Part shown: in pieces, positions 1 through 9,500 of the stretch | Layout of the letters: the number at the start of each line of letters is the position of its first letter | How positions within the stretch are numbered: the first letter of the stretch is position 1 | Assembly (NCBI GenBank): GCA_038203615.1 | Contig: JBBRDU010000033.1 | Span: 1-27,749, forward strand | From: JBBRDU01 sp038203615 | GTDB lineage: Bacteria; Verrucomicrobiota; Verrucomicrobiia; Chthoniobacterales; UBA10450 | Direction of reading: 5' to 3' | Length of the DNA: 27,749 nucleotides | The notes under the pieces: model-generated | The model's database searches: none | What the model was told of the DNA's origin: nothing | What the model saw: only the letters and a program-made list of their open reading frames with translations | Translations under genes and position numbers: made by a program

Positions 1-508
1 TTCACTTTGAGGAAATTGGACATGCCCCATTTCCGCCGCACCATCGCGACTCAACGAAGCTGTTTGTCGTTCCAAAAAGTGGCTGGTTTTGAAGCCTCTA
101 ATTCCGACCATCACTGGCTGGTTTTGACCGACCGCTGACAACCAAGAACCAGCCGGCCGCTGCGGCCATTGGTGCGGAGATCTCCGAGGCCTTTTGGGGC
201 CGGTCGGCGATTGATCCTCGCAAGATCATGCCGTTCCCACAGGACCTGCCGAATTTGATTTTGCCGCAGGCGGCCTGACGCTCAGTCCAGCCTTCCGAGC
301 CGGTCCCAGATGCTTTGAACCTGTCCTTTGCCGCCAGCATTGATCTATCTCCTTGTGGCGAATTCACTACCGCACGGACGAGAGTATGCTCGGCCCGCAG
401 CGCGGCGACTGCGATCAATGACCGGCATGATGAGCTGCGCGGCCTGGGCGTTGATCCGGCTGCAGTGCCAATATGAAAGTGAGATCATCGGCAATGTCCC
501 GACACCCA
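1..508. other. Gene-free region with short repeats
   Basis: No convincing gene is seen here. The 13-mer TGGCTGGTTTTGA occurs at 80-92 and 115-127, and an inverted AACCAGCC follows near 145, so a local hairpin is possible. A short plus-strand frame around 415-470 reads RHDELRGLGVDPAAVPI before a stop. It looks coding-like and could be the tail of a decayed gene, but I do not recognise it. Longer open frames on both strands here have unlikely composition. Confidence 0.4.
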
Positions 509-916
509 TTACGGGGCAGAAAGATTCGCATCAATCGCCTGCATCAACTCCTGGATGCCAACCGGTTTGGAGAGAGCCAAGAAATCTCCAACCCGCGTCG
601 GCTTATGATGGTTCTTGGAGATGGACCCGGTGAGGAGGACGATCCGTGTCCCCTGCAACTGCGGGTCATTTTGGATCTGACGGCCAAGACTCGCGCCATC
701 AATTTTCGGCATCACCAAATCCAGGAGAACCAGGTCCGGCTTTAATTCCAATGCCACCTCCAGGGCCTTCGCAGCATCATTCTCTTCTCTCACGGTGTAG
801 CGGCCGGATTGTTCAAGCATGACCTTGACCAATCGGGTGAATCCCGACTCGTCATCGACGAGTAATATCCGCCTTTTGTCTGGCTCACGTTTCTTGAATA
901 TCGGGAGGAAGCGCAT
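509..916 (-). CDS. Single-domain (CheY-like) response regulator
   Basis: This 135-residue protein is essentially one receiver domain. It should accept a phosphoryl group from a histidine kinase and signal through partner proteins, as it has no output domain. Visible landmarks are the acidic pair and Glu in ILLVDDE (D21, D22, E23), the likely phosphoacceptor D66 in LLDLVMPKIDG, T96 in VLLTGS and the conserved K117 in LSKP. I chose the ATG at 916 because the open frame upstream (GTG at 1006) is not receiver-like. A basic N-terminal stretch (KKREPDKRR) precedes the fold. Upstream minus-strand sequence near 1010-1060 reads GAGILFTLPPSQREVRP, which resembles a histidine-kinase C-terminus, so a decayed kinase partner may once have preceded it. 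The receiver assignment is secure; the pathway is unknown. Confidence 0.9.
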   Translation of the reverse strand: MRFLPIFKKREPDKRRILLVDDESGFTRLVKVMLEQSGRYTVREENDAAKALEVALELKPDLVLLDLVMPKIDGASLGRQIQNDPQLQGTRIVLLTGSISKNHHKPTRVGDFLALSKPVGIQELMQAIDANLSAP

Positions 917-1263
917 CGGGGACCGACCGGCATGGACCCAAATTGCCACGATGAATTCAACGCATTCTTTTTTCCCATGGAAACATGCGTCATGACTCAG
1001 GGGCACGAGGGCGGACTTCCCGTTGACTCGGCGGCAAGGTAAACAGAATACCGGCTCCGGCCATTGTCCATCTCCTACAATTTTGCGTGCTACGAGTGTC
1101 AGCCTGGGGAACTGGGGTGGCCAGCCGCAGTCTCAGCCTTCGGAACCATTGAACCGGAACACCAATTGTGCCCTAGATTTTCTGTTTCTCCGTTCGCACC
1201 CGAGCAAAACACCAGGTTTCCAGTTTGTGGTTGAGGACGTTGTGGTTAGCCTCCGACCACTAT
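917..1263. other. Intergenic gap, possible kinase-tail debris
   Basis: No complete gene is seen in these 347 bases. On the minus strand, about 1010-1060 encodes a short GAGILFTLPP-type string ending in a stop before the response regulator. It is reminiscent of the last strand of a HATPase domain, but it is too short to call. Confidence 0.3.
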
Positions 1264-1614
1264 ATGACCGAACTCACGATAGAAACAGTTGTCAAGCAAA
1301 TGGAGGAGCTGAGAGAACGCGTTGATGCTTTAGAGATGCAGCGTGCAGAGGAGGCAACGAAACACCTGGAAATTCACTCGACAGACCATGCGATGCGCGA
1401 GGCCCTGCTCCAATTCACTCAGGAGATTGCGGCGCGCGATGGATTGTCGGTGGAGCTTTTCGTGTCTCGCTTTCATGCAGCCATCGATTGGCATCGGGAC
1501 CGCTTTCTTCGCATGGTCGAAGGCATCGACCCCCGATTGGCTGCCCAGATCGACCAGCGAAGCTTGACGGAGATTCCTACGGATGAGCAGCCCCCCTGCA
1601 TCCTTTTGCGTTGA
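1264..1614 (+). CDS. Hypothetical protein, helical (116 aa)
   Basis: I do not recognise this protein. It starts MTELTIETVVKQMEELRERV, and the first 45 residues (heptad-like Leu/Val/Met with many Glu, Arg and Lys) suggest an amphipathic coiled coil. A soluble helical middle (FTQEIAARDGLSVELFVSRF) and a short polar C-terminus ending CILLR follow. There is no signal peptide or membrane segment. I prefer the ATG at 1264 over the ATG at 1225, because the extra 13 residues are not part of the helical pattern. It is a monocistronic-looking gene followed 16 bases later by a hairpin with a T-rich tract. Coding potential is moderate. Confidence 0.55.
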   Translation: MTELTIETVVKQMEELRERVDALEMQRAEEATKHLEIHSTDHAMREALLQFTQEIAARDGLSVELFVSRFHAAIDWHRDRFLRMVEGIDPRLAAQIDQRSLTEIPTDEQPPCILLR

Positions 1615-1630
1615 GGACACGGTCCCAACA

Positions 1631-1655
1631 GTCCCCGTTAAGGGGACAGTTCTTT
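1631..1655 (+). terminator. Candidate intrinsic terminator
   Basis: GTCCCC (1631-1636) and GGGGAC (1642-1647) form a perfect 6-bp stem with loop GTTAA, followed by AGTTCTTTT. It lies 16 bases after the stop of the upstream plus-strand gene. The stem is short. The AAGGGGACAGTTCTTTT string also resembles REP-type sequences, so it could be a repeat rather than a terminator. Confidence 0.4.
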
Positions 1656-1672
1656 TGCCGACCACAAAGCTT

Positions 1673-2113
1673 CTACAGCGAAGATGGCGACTCAAGCGAA
1701 AGCAGGTGGCTCTTTGACTTCCCGTGCTTCTTCGTGTTCGGCTGAATGTTGGTGGCATGAACGAAGTCGGCGGTGACTTCGAAATAGTCCGCGAGCTTCC
1801 CGTAGGTCCCTTGCACGTTCATTACGAAGTATCCTTCGAATGGGTGGAGGAGACGGGAGACTACGGCCAGCGCCGCAGGAGAGATCGCGGTCAAAATACG
1901 AACAATCACCTGGCCAACGAAAATCTCCTTGTCCTCCGCATCAGAAAGCCTGGCTTTCTTAAAACTCAGTACCATGATCCTCTGAAGATTGGGATCAGTG
2001 GTGTCAAGGAAGTCCATCCACTGAACAATCTGGGCATCCATTCCGCCAATACGTAGAAGTTCCCCGGCAATCTTCGTGGGAGCGATTCGTTGCGACTTTC
2101 GTGCTTTAGACAT
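1673..2113 (-). CDS. Hypothetical protein (146 aa)
   Basis: I do not recognise this protein. From ATG 2113 (MSKARKSQRIAPTKIAGEL) it has a basic N-terminus, a central block with many hydrophobic helices (IVRILTAISPAALAVVSRLL, which could be one amphipathic or membrane-associated helix) and a Lys/Ser-rich C-terminus (NTKKHGKSKSHLLSLESPSS). An upstream in-frame start at 2164 adds residues that overlap the kinase remnant, so the later ATG is preferred. It lies just downstream, same strand, of a broken histidine-kinase tail, but no functional link can be shown. Confidence 0.5.
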   Translation of the reverse strand: MSKARKSQRIAPTKIAGELLRIGGMDAQIVQWMDFLDTTDPNLQRIMVLSFKKARLSDAEDKEIFVGQVIVRILTAISPAALAVVSRLLHPFEGYFVMNVQGTYGKLADYFEVTADFVHATNIQPNTKKHGKSKSHLLSLESPSSL

Positions 2114-2130
2114 CTCAGTTTCTAAAATGG

Positions 2131-2317
2131 TCAGGAGAGAGATGCCACGAAAAAGACGCGCCAACCAATTTGGCGTCGTCCATTCGCCTCCGGCGGGAAT
2201 CGTGAAAGGAATGTGGCTCCGCCGTGGGCGCTGTCGGCGCGCACGGTGCCGTCATGCGCTTCCACGATCTGTTTTGACGATCGCCAGGCCCAGTCGGTGC
2301 CCGCCTACGTGCGAGCC
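2131..2317 (-). pseudogene. Histidine-kinase ATPase-domain remnant, frameshifted
   Basis: Read on the minus strand this encodes GHRLGLAIVK and, after a one-base shift, QIVEAHDGTVRADSAHGGAT, then FLSRFP and a stop at 2131. This is the G2 box and final strands of a HATPase_c domain (family pattern GLGLAIVKQIVEAHGG). The shift maps to the T run at 2272-2275, where one T too many breaks the frame. Nothing upstream encodes the rest of the kinase: the similarity stops near 2317, next to the 46-bp repeat at 2329. It is therefore a truncated and frameshifted fragment. A sequencing error could explain the shift but not the missing domains. Confidence 0.7.
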
Positions 2318-2328
2318 GGTGCAACGCG

Positions 2329-2374
2329 CTACAAATACCCAACATCAATCTCCAAAAGAGACCCCTGTTGGATT
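2329..2374. repeat. 46-bp dispersed repeat, copy 1
   Basis: It begins CTACAAATACCCAACATC and ends CTGTTGGATT. It matches the copy at 9957-10002 at 39 of 46 positions by my count. The internal CCAACA and TGTTGG arms can form a hairpin. Its minus-strand reading supplies the last residues (NPTGVSFGD) and the TGA stop of the small HTH gene. Its first 16 bases recur exactly at 2637-2652. Confidence 0.65.
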
Positions 2375-2659
2375 TGCGGTCGGTGCCGCCGGGTCGTAGC
2401 CGAGAAAGGCAATAACGCCGGGTCGTGACTTCGGGCCGATAGGCTTCAAACCAAGTTCCCATTTAACGACCGTCTGATAGACTACCCCCAGCAAATCAGC
2501 GATTTCCGTCTGCTTCAGGCTCCGGTCGATGCGTGCCAATCGAAGGTGCTCGGCGAGAGTCTGAGGATTCGTCGGCGCCCCTTTCAAGATCCGCCGATAG
2601 ATCGAAATCTCTGAGAAATGTGCAACAATCGTCCGACTACAAATACCCAACAGCGCCAA
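2345..2659 (-). CDS. Small XRE-type HTH DNA-binding protein
   Basis: The protein has up to 104 residues. Around residues 34-90 the pattern TLAEHLRLARIDRSLKQTE, IADLLGV, TVVKWELG and VIAFLGYDP matches the solitary Cro/C1-type HTH proteins common in soil bacteria, in which the HTH (about residues 48-70) is followed by FLGY. It should bind DNA; the target is unknown. The reading frame opens with a TTG at 2657-2659 inside a 16-bp repeat, and no ribosome site is visible, so the true start is uncertain. The last nine codons lie inside the 46-bp dispersed repeat. The gene body is bracketed by two exact copies of CTACAAATACCCAACA (2329-2344 and 2637-2652), which suggests it moved as, or within, a small repeat-bounded unit. 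It may be a relic. Confidence 0.6.
   Translation of the reverse strand: MALLGICSRTIVAHFSEISIYRRILKGAPTNPQTLAEHLRLARIDRSLKQTEIADLLGVVYQTVVKWELGLKPIGPKSRPGVIAFLGYDPAAPTANPTGVSFGD
2637..2652. repeat. Partial copy of the dispersed repeat
   Basis: CTACAAATACCCAACA is identical to 2329-2344 and in the same orientation. The similarity stops after this half. Together the two copies flank the HTH gene at a spacing of 308 bp. Confidence 0.6.
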
Positions 2660-2893
2660 CGGTAGCTGCTGCCACCGCCGCCATACCGCCCGCCATGCAG
2701 CTACCGCGCCGCCCTCCGCAGTCGCAGTGCTTGGTTGTCGCTAGGCGTTGCTCGCGCGTCGTGAAACATGCGGCGGTGTAGGTCGCGAAGACGGGAATCG
2801 CGATGCTCACCTGTGCGGATGGTTTTCATTTTATTGGCACTGCCAGTTGCGCCTTCGACAGGGCCGACGGTTTGGCGATGCCGAGCTCGTTCT

Positions 2894-4403
2894 TCACGTT
2901 CGCATGCCACTGGCGGATGCCATGAGCGACGTATCGACGATCCGCCGCCGCTTGGAATAGTTGGTCGCCAGCGCCTGGCGGTATGTCTCGAAGAATGCGC
3001 GCATCTCCCCGGCTGCGGGGCCATAGGCGGAGCGATAGTATTCATCCATCACTCTGGCGCCGTCGCACTCGGGGGCCCACAGGGCGCGGGTGAGGGCCCA
3101 GAAGTTCGGAGCCTGCGTGGCGAAGGCCTTGCTGCCGTCGCCGGTGGCGCCGAGGAAGCCGGCCTGGTAGGCCTCGCGCAGGTTCGCGAGGATCAGGTCG
3201 TCGTGCGGGAACGGCAGGTCGGCGTAGTAGTGAAGTCCCCAGGCCTCGCGGGCCACGAGCTTCACACCGAGCTTCTTCCCGCCCGCGACCGAGGTGCGCC
3301 ACTCGGCCAGCGCCTCGGGATCGAGGAATCCCGCCGCCTGATAGGCGAACGTCACGTAGAGGTTCGGTTCCAGGGTCTGGATGTTCGTGGGGGCGATTGT
3401 AGTAGGTGTAGGCCAGCATGCCGACGCCCCTGTCGGGGTTCTTCTCGCGGACGCGCCGGGCGACCTCGTTGGCATAGGCGAAAATGCGGTCGCTCAATTG
3501 CGGATGCACGTTGTCGTAAGCCAGCAGACCGGGGACGTCGAGCGCCCGGCAGCGCTCGCACTCGCAGAAGCCGCCGCCGTCGCTGGGCGAGATGTGCATG
3601 ATGTCCAGCTTGCCGTTGAGGGCGTGTTGCACCATCCGCTCGATGACCTCGGGGTTGGTCGTACACATCTGCGGCGGCTGCCGCTTGCCGCCGACGAGCG
3701 CGAACCACTCGGGATGGTTTTTGAACGTGTCGCCCTCGCGCAGGAAGGCGTCGAACCAGGCGTGACCGAACGCGGCCGAGCGCGTCGAGCCGAGCCGGCT
3801 GCGCCGCGCCCAGCGCATGTACTCTTGGCGATATGCGGCCGCTTGATAGGCCGAAGGGCCCTGCGGAATCGATCTAAACAAGAATTTGGGCGTCGTCCGA
3901 ATGTCCAACTCGGGGACGACGGCGTCCGGCGCGGACGGGACGTGCTCGCCGAACGGCCCCGGCCAGAACCAGTGGACGCCCAAGTGGTCGTCGAGCAGTG
4001 TGTAGACCGCCAGCAGCGAGCCGGCGCGCGTGGTGATCGCCCATGGGTTGGCCTTCCCGTCATCGTCGCCCGCCAGCTCGAGTCCCTTGGGAACTGAGCG
4101 GAGCAGATATTCTTCCTGCTTCCAGGGAGCGGGGTCTTTGCCCAGCACGTGCATGGCCGCATCGCCGATGAAAAAGCTCAGGCCGGCCGCATCAACCGGC
4201 AGTTGCGAAACGGTGACCATTTCCAGCTTCTGCCGGGTGATTCGGCCCACGTATTCGGCCAGCTCCATCGCCGCCAATTTCTGAACTCCATTCGGTCGCT
4301 CAACCGTGACGACACGTCGGAAATCGGGCAGCTTTTGCTCCGCGGCCAGCGGCGCGGTGAGCAGCAATGAAACGACAAGGGAAGTGCAGAGGGAGTTCAA
4401 CAT
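2894..4403 (-). pseudogene. DUF4838 family secreted protein, frameshifted
   Basis: The start at 4403 gives a Sec signal peptide (MLNSLCTSLVVSLLLTAPLA, then AEQ). DUF4838-type sequence follows, as found in polysaccharide-utilisation loci: AAMELAEYVGRIT, YTLLDDHLGVHWFWPG, NHPEWFALVGGKR, CTTNPEVIERM, HISPSDGGGFCECERC and DRIFAYANEVARRVREKNP. The frame then breaks within the five-G run at 3389-3393. Removing one base restores LAYTYYNRP followed by TNIQTLEPNLYV, FAYQAAGFLDPEALAEW and MDEYYRSAYGPAAGEMRAFF. The restored frame stops at 2894, soon after the YRQALATNYSK region. A third frame continues as HGIRQWHANVKNELG to a stop at 2826, so there may be a second lesion or a truncation. Function is probably glycan binding or hydrolysis in the periplasm. 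One homopolymer error could fake the main break. Confidence 0.75.
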
Positions 4404-4591
4404 GGAGCAGATGTTAGGCTGCGAAGCGTGCCAGCAGTACTGCGCCCTGATGGCGAGCGCCAGATGAATGCGGTCACCGACTTCGCCCGGATTCCGGCTC
4501 GGGAGCAAAATCGTGCTCAGCCACACCGGAAGGATCGGCAGCATCGGTGGAAAACAATGGAGCTCCAAATCCCATTCTGAGGGTGGCGGAC

Positions 4592-4611
4592 AGCGGCTGG
4601 AGCCAGCCGCT
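4592..4611. repeat. 20-bp palindrome in a divergent intergenic gap
   Basis: AGCGGCTGG and CCAGCCGCT flank a 2-base centre, a perfect 9-bp dyad. It sits in the 351-bp gap (4404-4754) between the divergent DUF4838 and glycosidase-like genes. It could be a REP-like unit or a shared operator; no T tract follows. Nothing else recognisable lies in this gap. Confidence 0.45.
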
Positions 4612-4754
4612 TTCGAAGTGCTCCCAAAGTTCTTCCCCTCGCAATAGCCCAGGCACGATCACTCCATACCGGTAGAAATGGTGCTCAAAGCACGGCGTAT
4701 GTTATGGTGGAAAGAAAATTCCCTCCCACCTGTCTTGAGTCCACCCTTCCCTTC

Positions 4755-6422
4755 ATGAAACGCCGAAAATTTTGCCTGACCAGTCTTGCCGGAGCCGCCG
4801 GCTTCACCTTCGCCCGGGCGCTTGAGGCTGCGACGCCCACTCCAGCTTCAGCATCCGGGAAAGGAGAACTTCTCTATAATGGAATCCGCCTGCCTGCGGC
4901 CTGGCCACCGGCCATTAACAACAATACTCTTCACCTGCCGAGCATCCCTCCGTATCTTCTGGCTCCTCCGGACACGGCAAAGATCGATGTTGGTCGTCAA
5001 TTGTTCGTCGACGATTTTCTTATCGAGAGCAGCACGCTTACGCGGGTCTTTCACCGTGCGGAGTATCATCCGGCTGGCCCTGTGATTCGGCCTGATCGGG
5101 AGTGGGAACGGCAGGGCGATTTTCCGATGGCATCGGTCTTCAGCGATGGCGTCTGGTACGATCCGAATGATCGCTTGTTCAAGATGTGGTACCTCGGGGG
5201 ATACCGTGCCTGCACCTGCTACGCTGTCTCGCAGGATGGCCTCGTCTGGGAAAAGCCGAAGCTCGATGTGCAGCCCGGCACGAACATCGTTTCCACCGGA
5301 GACCGCGAATCGGCGATCGTCTGGCTCGACCACGAGGAGCCCGATCCCACGCGCCGCTACAAGCTGTTCCGCGGACACCGCGAGGTGGTCGATGGCACGG
5401 GAAAGTGGTTTTTCTTAATCCACGTTTCGCCCGACGGTATTCACTGGAGCGAACCGGTGGCCAGGAGCGGTGGCATCTACCCGCGTTCAACTGTCTTCCA
5501 GAATCCGTTCCGTAAGCGCTGGGAATACGGGATTCGGAAAGACGCGACGCTGCAAGTAGGTCGCTGCCGTCGCTACGTCGAGTGTGAGGACGCCATCCGC
5601 GACTCCGAGTGGGATGAGAAGGACCGGCGATGGTGGATGGGTGCCGATACCCTCGACTTGGCGCGCGCGGACACGCAGTTCCGCCCGCAGCTCACGAATC
5701 TCGATGGCGTCGCCTACGAGAGCGTCATGCTGGGTCTTTTCACCCTGTGGCGCGGCACCGCTCCGGAGGACAGCCAGCGGCCCGAGTTGAACGACGTCTG
5801 CCTCGGCTTCAGCCGCGATGGATTTCACTTCGCCCGCCCCGACCGGACTCCCTTCCTGCCAATGTCGGAGACGAAGGGAGATTGGAACTATGGAAATGTC
5901 CAGTCAGCCGGTGGTGGCTGCCTCCTAGTCGGCGACCAGCTCTATTTCTACTGCAGCGGCCGGAGCGGCACCGCTACGAATCGCGAGGCGGGTGGGTCCA
6001 CTGGACTTGCCACCCTGCGGCGCGATGGATTCGTTTCCCTCGATGCCGGTGACACCACCGAGACGCTGACCACGCGGCTGCTCACCTTCACGGGAAAACA
6101 CCTTTTTGTGAACGTCGACGCCCCTCACGGCGAACTCCGAGCGGAACTACTCGACGAGCGTGGCGAGCCAATCGCACCTTTCACCCTTGCCTCCTGCGTA
6201 CCGGTCTCCGCCGATTCGACGAAAAAGGCCGTCGTTTGGTCCTCATCCGGCGATCTCTCGGCTCTCGCCGGTCGGTCGGTGCGATTCCGCTTCACCCTCC
6301 TGAACGGCCGGTTCTTTGCCTTCTGGGTCAGTCCCGATGCCATGGGCGCGAGCCGAGGGTACGTGGCCGCCGGTGGACCTGGGTTTCCGGGGAACTTGGA
6401 CGCAGGTGGCCCGGTCGCGTAA
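4755..6422 (+). CDS. Exported beta-propeller glycoside-hydrolase-like protein
   Basis: A 555-residue protein starting MKRRKFCLTSLAGAAGFTFA. The RRKFC string and hydrophobic core suggest a Tat-type (possibly Sec) signal ending near ALEAA. The mature part opens with VGRQLFVDDFLIE and continues with repeated propeller-like elements: WYDPNDRLFKMWYLGG, CYAVSQDGLVWEKP, FFLIHVSPDGIHWSEP, LGFSRDGFHFARP and YFYCSGRSG. This is the pattern of the five-bladed-propeller proteins related to GH32/43 that are abundant in Planctomycetes and Verrucomicrobia. The C-terminal 110 residues look like a beta-sandwich (LFVNVDAPHGELRAELLDE). The ATG at 4755 is preferred over 4704 because the signal starts there. No Shine-Dalgarno is visible. 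It is divergent from DUF4838 and convergent with the lyase, fitting a polysaccharide island. The substrate cannot be told. Confidence 0.8.
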   Translation: MKRRKFCLTSLAGAAGFTFARALEAATPTPASASGKGELLYNGIRLPAAWPPAINNNTLHLPSIPPYLLAPPDTAKIDVGRQLFVDDFLIESSTLTRVFHRAEYHPAGPVIRPDREWERQGDFPMASVFSDGVWYDPNDRLFKMWYLGGYRACTCYAVSQDGLVWEKPKLDVQPGTNIVSTGDRESAIVWLDHEEPDPTRRYKLFRGHREVVDGTGKWFFLIHVSPDGIHWSEPVARSGGIYPRSTVFQNPFRKRWEYGIRKDATLQVGRCRRYVECEDAIRDSEWDEKDRRWWMGADTLDLARADTQFRPQLTNLDGVAYESVMLGLFTLWRGTAPEDSQRPELNDVCLGFSRDGFHFARPDRTPFLPMSETKGDWNYGNVQSAGGGCLLVGDQLYFYCSGRSGTATNREAGGSTGLATLRRDGFVSLDAGDTTETLTTRLLTFTGKHLFVNVDAPHGELRAELLDERGEPIAPFTLASCVPVSADSTKKAVVWSSSGDLSALAGRSVRFRFTLLNGRFFAFWVSPDAMGASRGYVAAGGPGFPGNLDAGGPVA

Positions 6423-6539
6423 GGCGATGGGTCCCGCACCCACGTATCCTATTCACATCCTGAAGGGGACGCTCACTGAAAATGGGGATGCCGGTTCTGA
6501 TCCAGGTTCCGTCTGGATCACCTGGCGGGTGGTGGAGAT

Positions 6540-9500
6540 TCAGTTCTCCGTGGCCCTCGTGTCTCTGCGGTCCAGTTTGATCATCTCCTCCAAGGTGAAG
6601 CTCACTTGCCTGCCGCCGGGCAGTTCCAACGTGATGCCACCACTCCTCCCAGCCCGCACGGCTCGCACATGGGGCTGGCCTTTGTGCGGGTCGAGCACGG
6701 TGCAGAACTCGACGCTCTGGCCACGCGCACGATGGAACAACGAGGGCGCCTGGTCGGGATAGGTCTTGGTGTTGGGATTGTTGATCCCCGTGATGCCGGT
6801 GAAGACCTCGCCACCGGTGACGGGCAACTGCCACAGATCGAGTGCCGCGCCGCTGGCGCGCACAGGCGATGCCGCCGGATGTTGCTCCGTCACATCCCAT
6901 GATAGTCGGATCGGCCCGCTGCCGCTCAGCTTTTTCAGCTCCTTGATGTTCTCGTAGTTCGCCGTGGCGCCGAGCGGCTGGCCAGCGGGGCTGGCGGTCC
7001 AGCCACCGCCGAGCTGGAGCTTGCCGAGATTGTGATAGGCGAAGTCATAGGTGTGCTCCGCGTCCGATTCCATGCGGTCGATCACCACCACCACGCCCTC
7101 GGTGAGGGCCACGCCGCGCGTGTGATTCACGCCGGGGAAGACGCCGTCCATGCGGCTGACCGCCACCTGCAGCTCCGGCCCTGGCGACCACGCCAGCAGG
7201 CGGCCGCTGGCGCGCGTCTGATCCTGGGCGTCGGCGATGACGACATTAAAGCCGATGGTATGATTGAGCGCAAAGCTGTCGAGCTGCTTGTCTTGGTTCC
7301 GCGTCATGCCGCCGCTTCCAAGGTTGTAGATGCTGCCCGGATCATGCGCGAGCAGTGCACCGAAGGCCGCGAGGGTCAGTTGGTTGCGGTTCGCGCCATT
7401 GTGGAAGAATGCGCGGCCATAGTCGAGCGTCACCATCACCTGCTCCTCGGCGCTCGTGCCGGTGCGCAGGATGACGAAGCCGGCCGCGGGGAAAAGCGAG
7501 GGCTGGGTCTCGAGCAACCTGGTCCAGGCCTTGGGGTCGGGCTTCACACCGGCGAGGTAGCCGCGCACATTCGACGAGAGGTTGCCTTTGCCGCTGATGT
7601 CGAGCAGCCAGAGCTCATCGGGGAACATGCCTACCAAATGCGCCGCCAGCGGCTGCACCCCGGCCTGGTAGCCGCGGGCGCAGTCACCGCAGTTCGGCGC
7701 CCAGCCGGTGAGCGTGGCGCGCCGGTATGGCATGCGCATCGCGGCCAGCAGCTTGCTTTTGTCGAAGGGGAGCTTCAGGCCCGCGTTGTCGAGATAGACG
7801 AGTGAGGGCAGATATTCCGCCATGCCCGCGAACTGGTAGCCGATGGGCCGCCCCTCCGAGGAAAAGCCGTCCTGATCAATGTCCGCCACGCGCGCGAGCA
7901 GCCCCGCGTCCGCGGCCGTGGCGCGGTGGACCATGAGCGCGTCGTCAAACACGAGGCCGAGCAGCAGCAGGTTGTGATTTGTGATGTCAGTCATGTTATT
8001 AATGCCGCCGCTAAACTTCATGAGCTCGGCGGCATACGCGGTAATGAAGCTGGTGTAAATCTGGGCGCGGTCCGCCGCCGGCCACGAGGGCGAATCGGCG
8101 ATCATCGAGAGCAGGCGCGCATGATTCTTCATGAAGATATTGGTGCCATACGGACTGCCCGAGGCCATGCGCGAGGATGAGCCGACGGAGGCGCCCGCGA
8201 GCCACGGCAGCTCAAACGCGCCATTCCACTTCAGCTCGCCATACTGCTGGGCATAGAGGCGGAATAACTCCACGGCCTTCCGCGCGTAGCGTTCATCCTG
8301 CGTCATCAAATAAGCGAGGCCGAGGTTCTCCGTGGCATAGCCCGGGTAGGTCAGATAGCGCTTCCACACGAGGCCGGCCAGGATGGTGCCCGTCTGTGTC
8401 TCGCCCGTCTTCTTGTTCACGATCTCGGGCATGATCCTGCCCACCGCCCAATCATTGCCCGGGTTCGAACCCGGCCATTGGTGCCCAGGCGGGATCTGGC
8501 GCAGGTCTTTGTCCAGGAATTCATCCGCCGCCTTGATGATGCGGTCATACTCGATCAGCTTGGCGAAAGCCTTGTCACCCGCTGCGATCTTCTCGCGGAT
8601 CGTCTGCAAGTCGGCTTCCTGCAGCACCACCTGCCGCCGCAGCCCCGCCGACAGGGGCCGCACCAGCGTCGTCTCAAAGGTGGCCTCGGCCTCCGGCACC
8701 GATGAGGCGGTGAAGGCCAGCCGCAGCGGTTCCGCATAGAGCTCAGGGCTGGCCGCGATGTCCGCCTGGCTCAGCGTCGCCGCGATGGTGAATTCGGCGG
8801 CGAGACTGTTCTTCACCGCGATCACCGGCTGCTCCAGCGCGATCTTGAAGCGCTGGTGCGCCGAGGTGACGCGCGCCGCGATGTCCGCCGGTTTGCCGCT
8901 GATGTTCAGCACCTGCACCGTCAGGCGGTAGGTGATGCCGCCGTCCGCATTCACCGTTTTCAGCGGCCACGTTACCGGGAACTCGTAGAACGGCTTCACC
9001 AGCAGCGCACTGCTCAGCAGCCGCACATGGCGCAGCTCGATCACCGTGTCCGGCGTGTTAGCGATGGCGCTGAACATCAGGTAGCCCTGCCGCCCCTCGC
9101 CATCGGGGTTGTCCCACGGAAACCAGTTGGGCCGCGTGAAGTCCGCATCGCGCGCGTACCACACCATCGCAGGCGTGGTGCGAATCGCCATGTTCCACTC
9201 ATGGACTTTGTGCTGCCGCGCCCCGGAGACGATGCCCAGCCCGCGCACGCTCAGCCCGTCGATCTCGCCACTGGCGATGCGAAACTCAAACTGCAGGTGG
9301 TCGAAGTAACGCAGATGATCGAACACCGGATGCTCGGGCCGCAGCGAAAGCTCGGAGGTCTGCCCGGCATGGATGCGCCAGCGCAGGACCGGCTGGCCAT
9401 CCACCGTCGATGTTTCCAATGTGCCGTTGGTGACGTGGAGCAAAGCGGCGGGGTCATAGGCCTCGAACCGTTCGACGACCGGGTGCGCGGCGTGGGCGAG

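Noticed and set aside
1010..1063. Possible histidine-kinase C-terminus on the minus strand
   Set aside because: Only about 15 residues (GAGILFTLPPSQREV) are suggestive, with no ATPase motif nearby, so it is not listed as a gene.
7032..7805. 257-codon plus-strand open frame
   Set aside because: Antisense to the lyase; the composition reflects the GC-rich opposite strand.
8459..8474. GGGTTCGAACCC string resembling a tRNA T-arm
   Set aside because: It lies inside the lyase reading frame (PGSNPGND region), is simply a GC-rich palindrome, and no acceptor, D or anticodon arms surround it.
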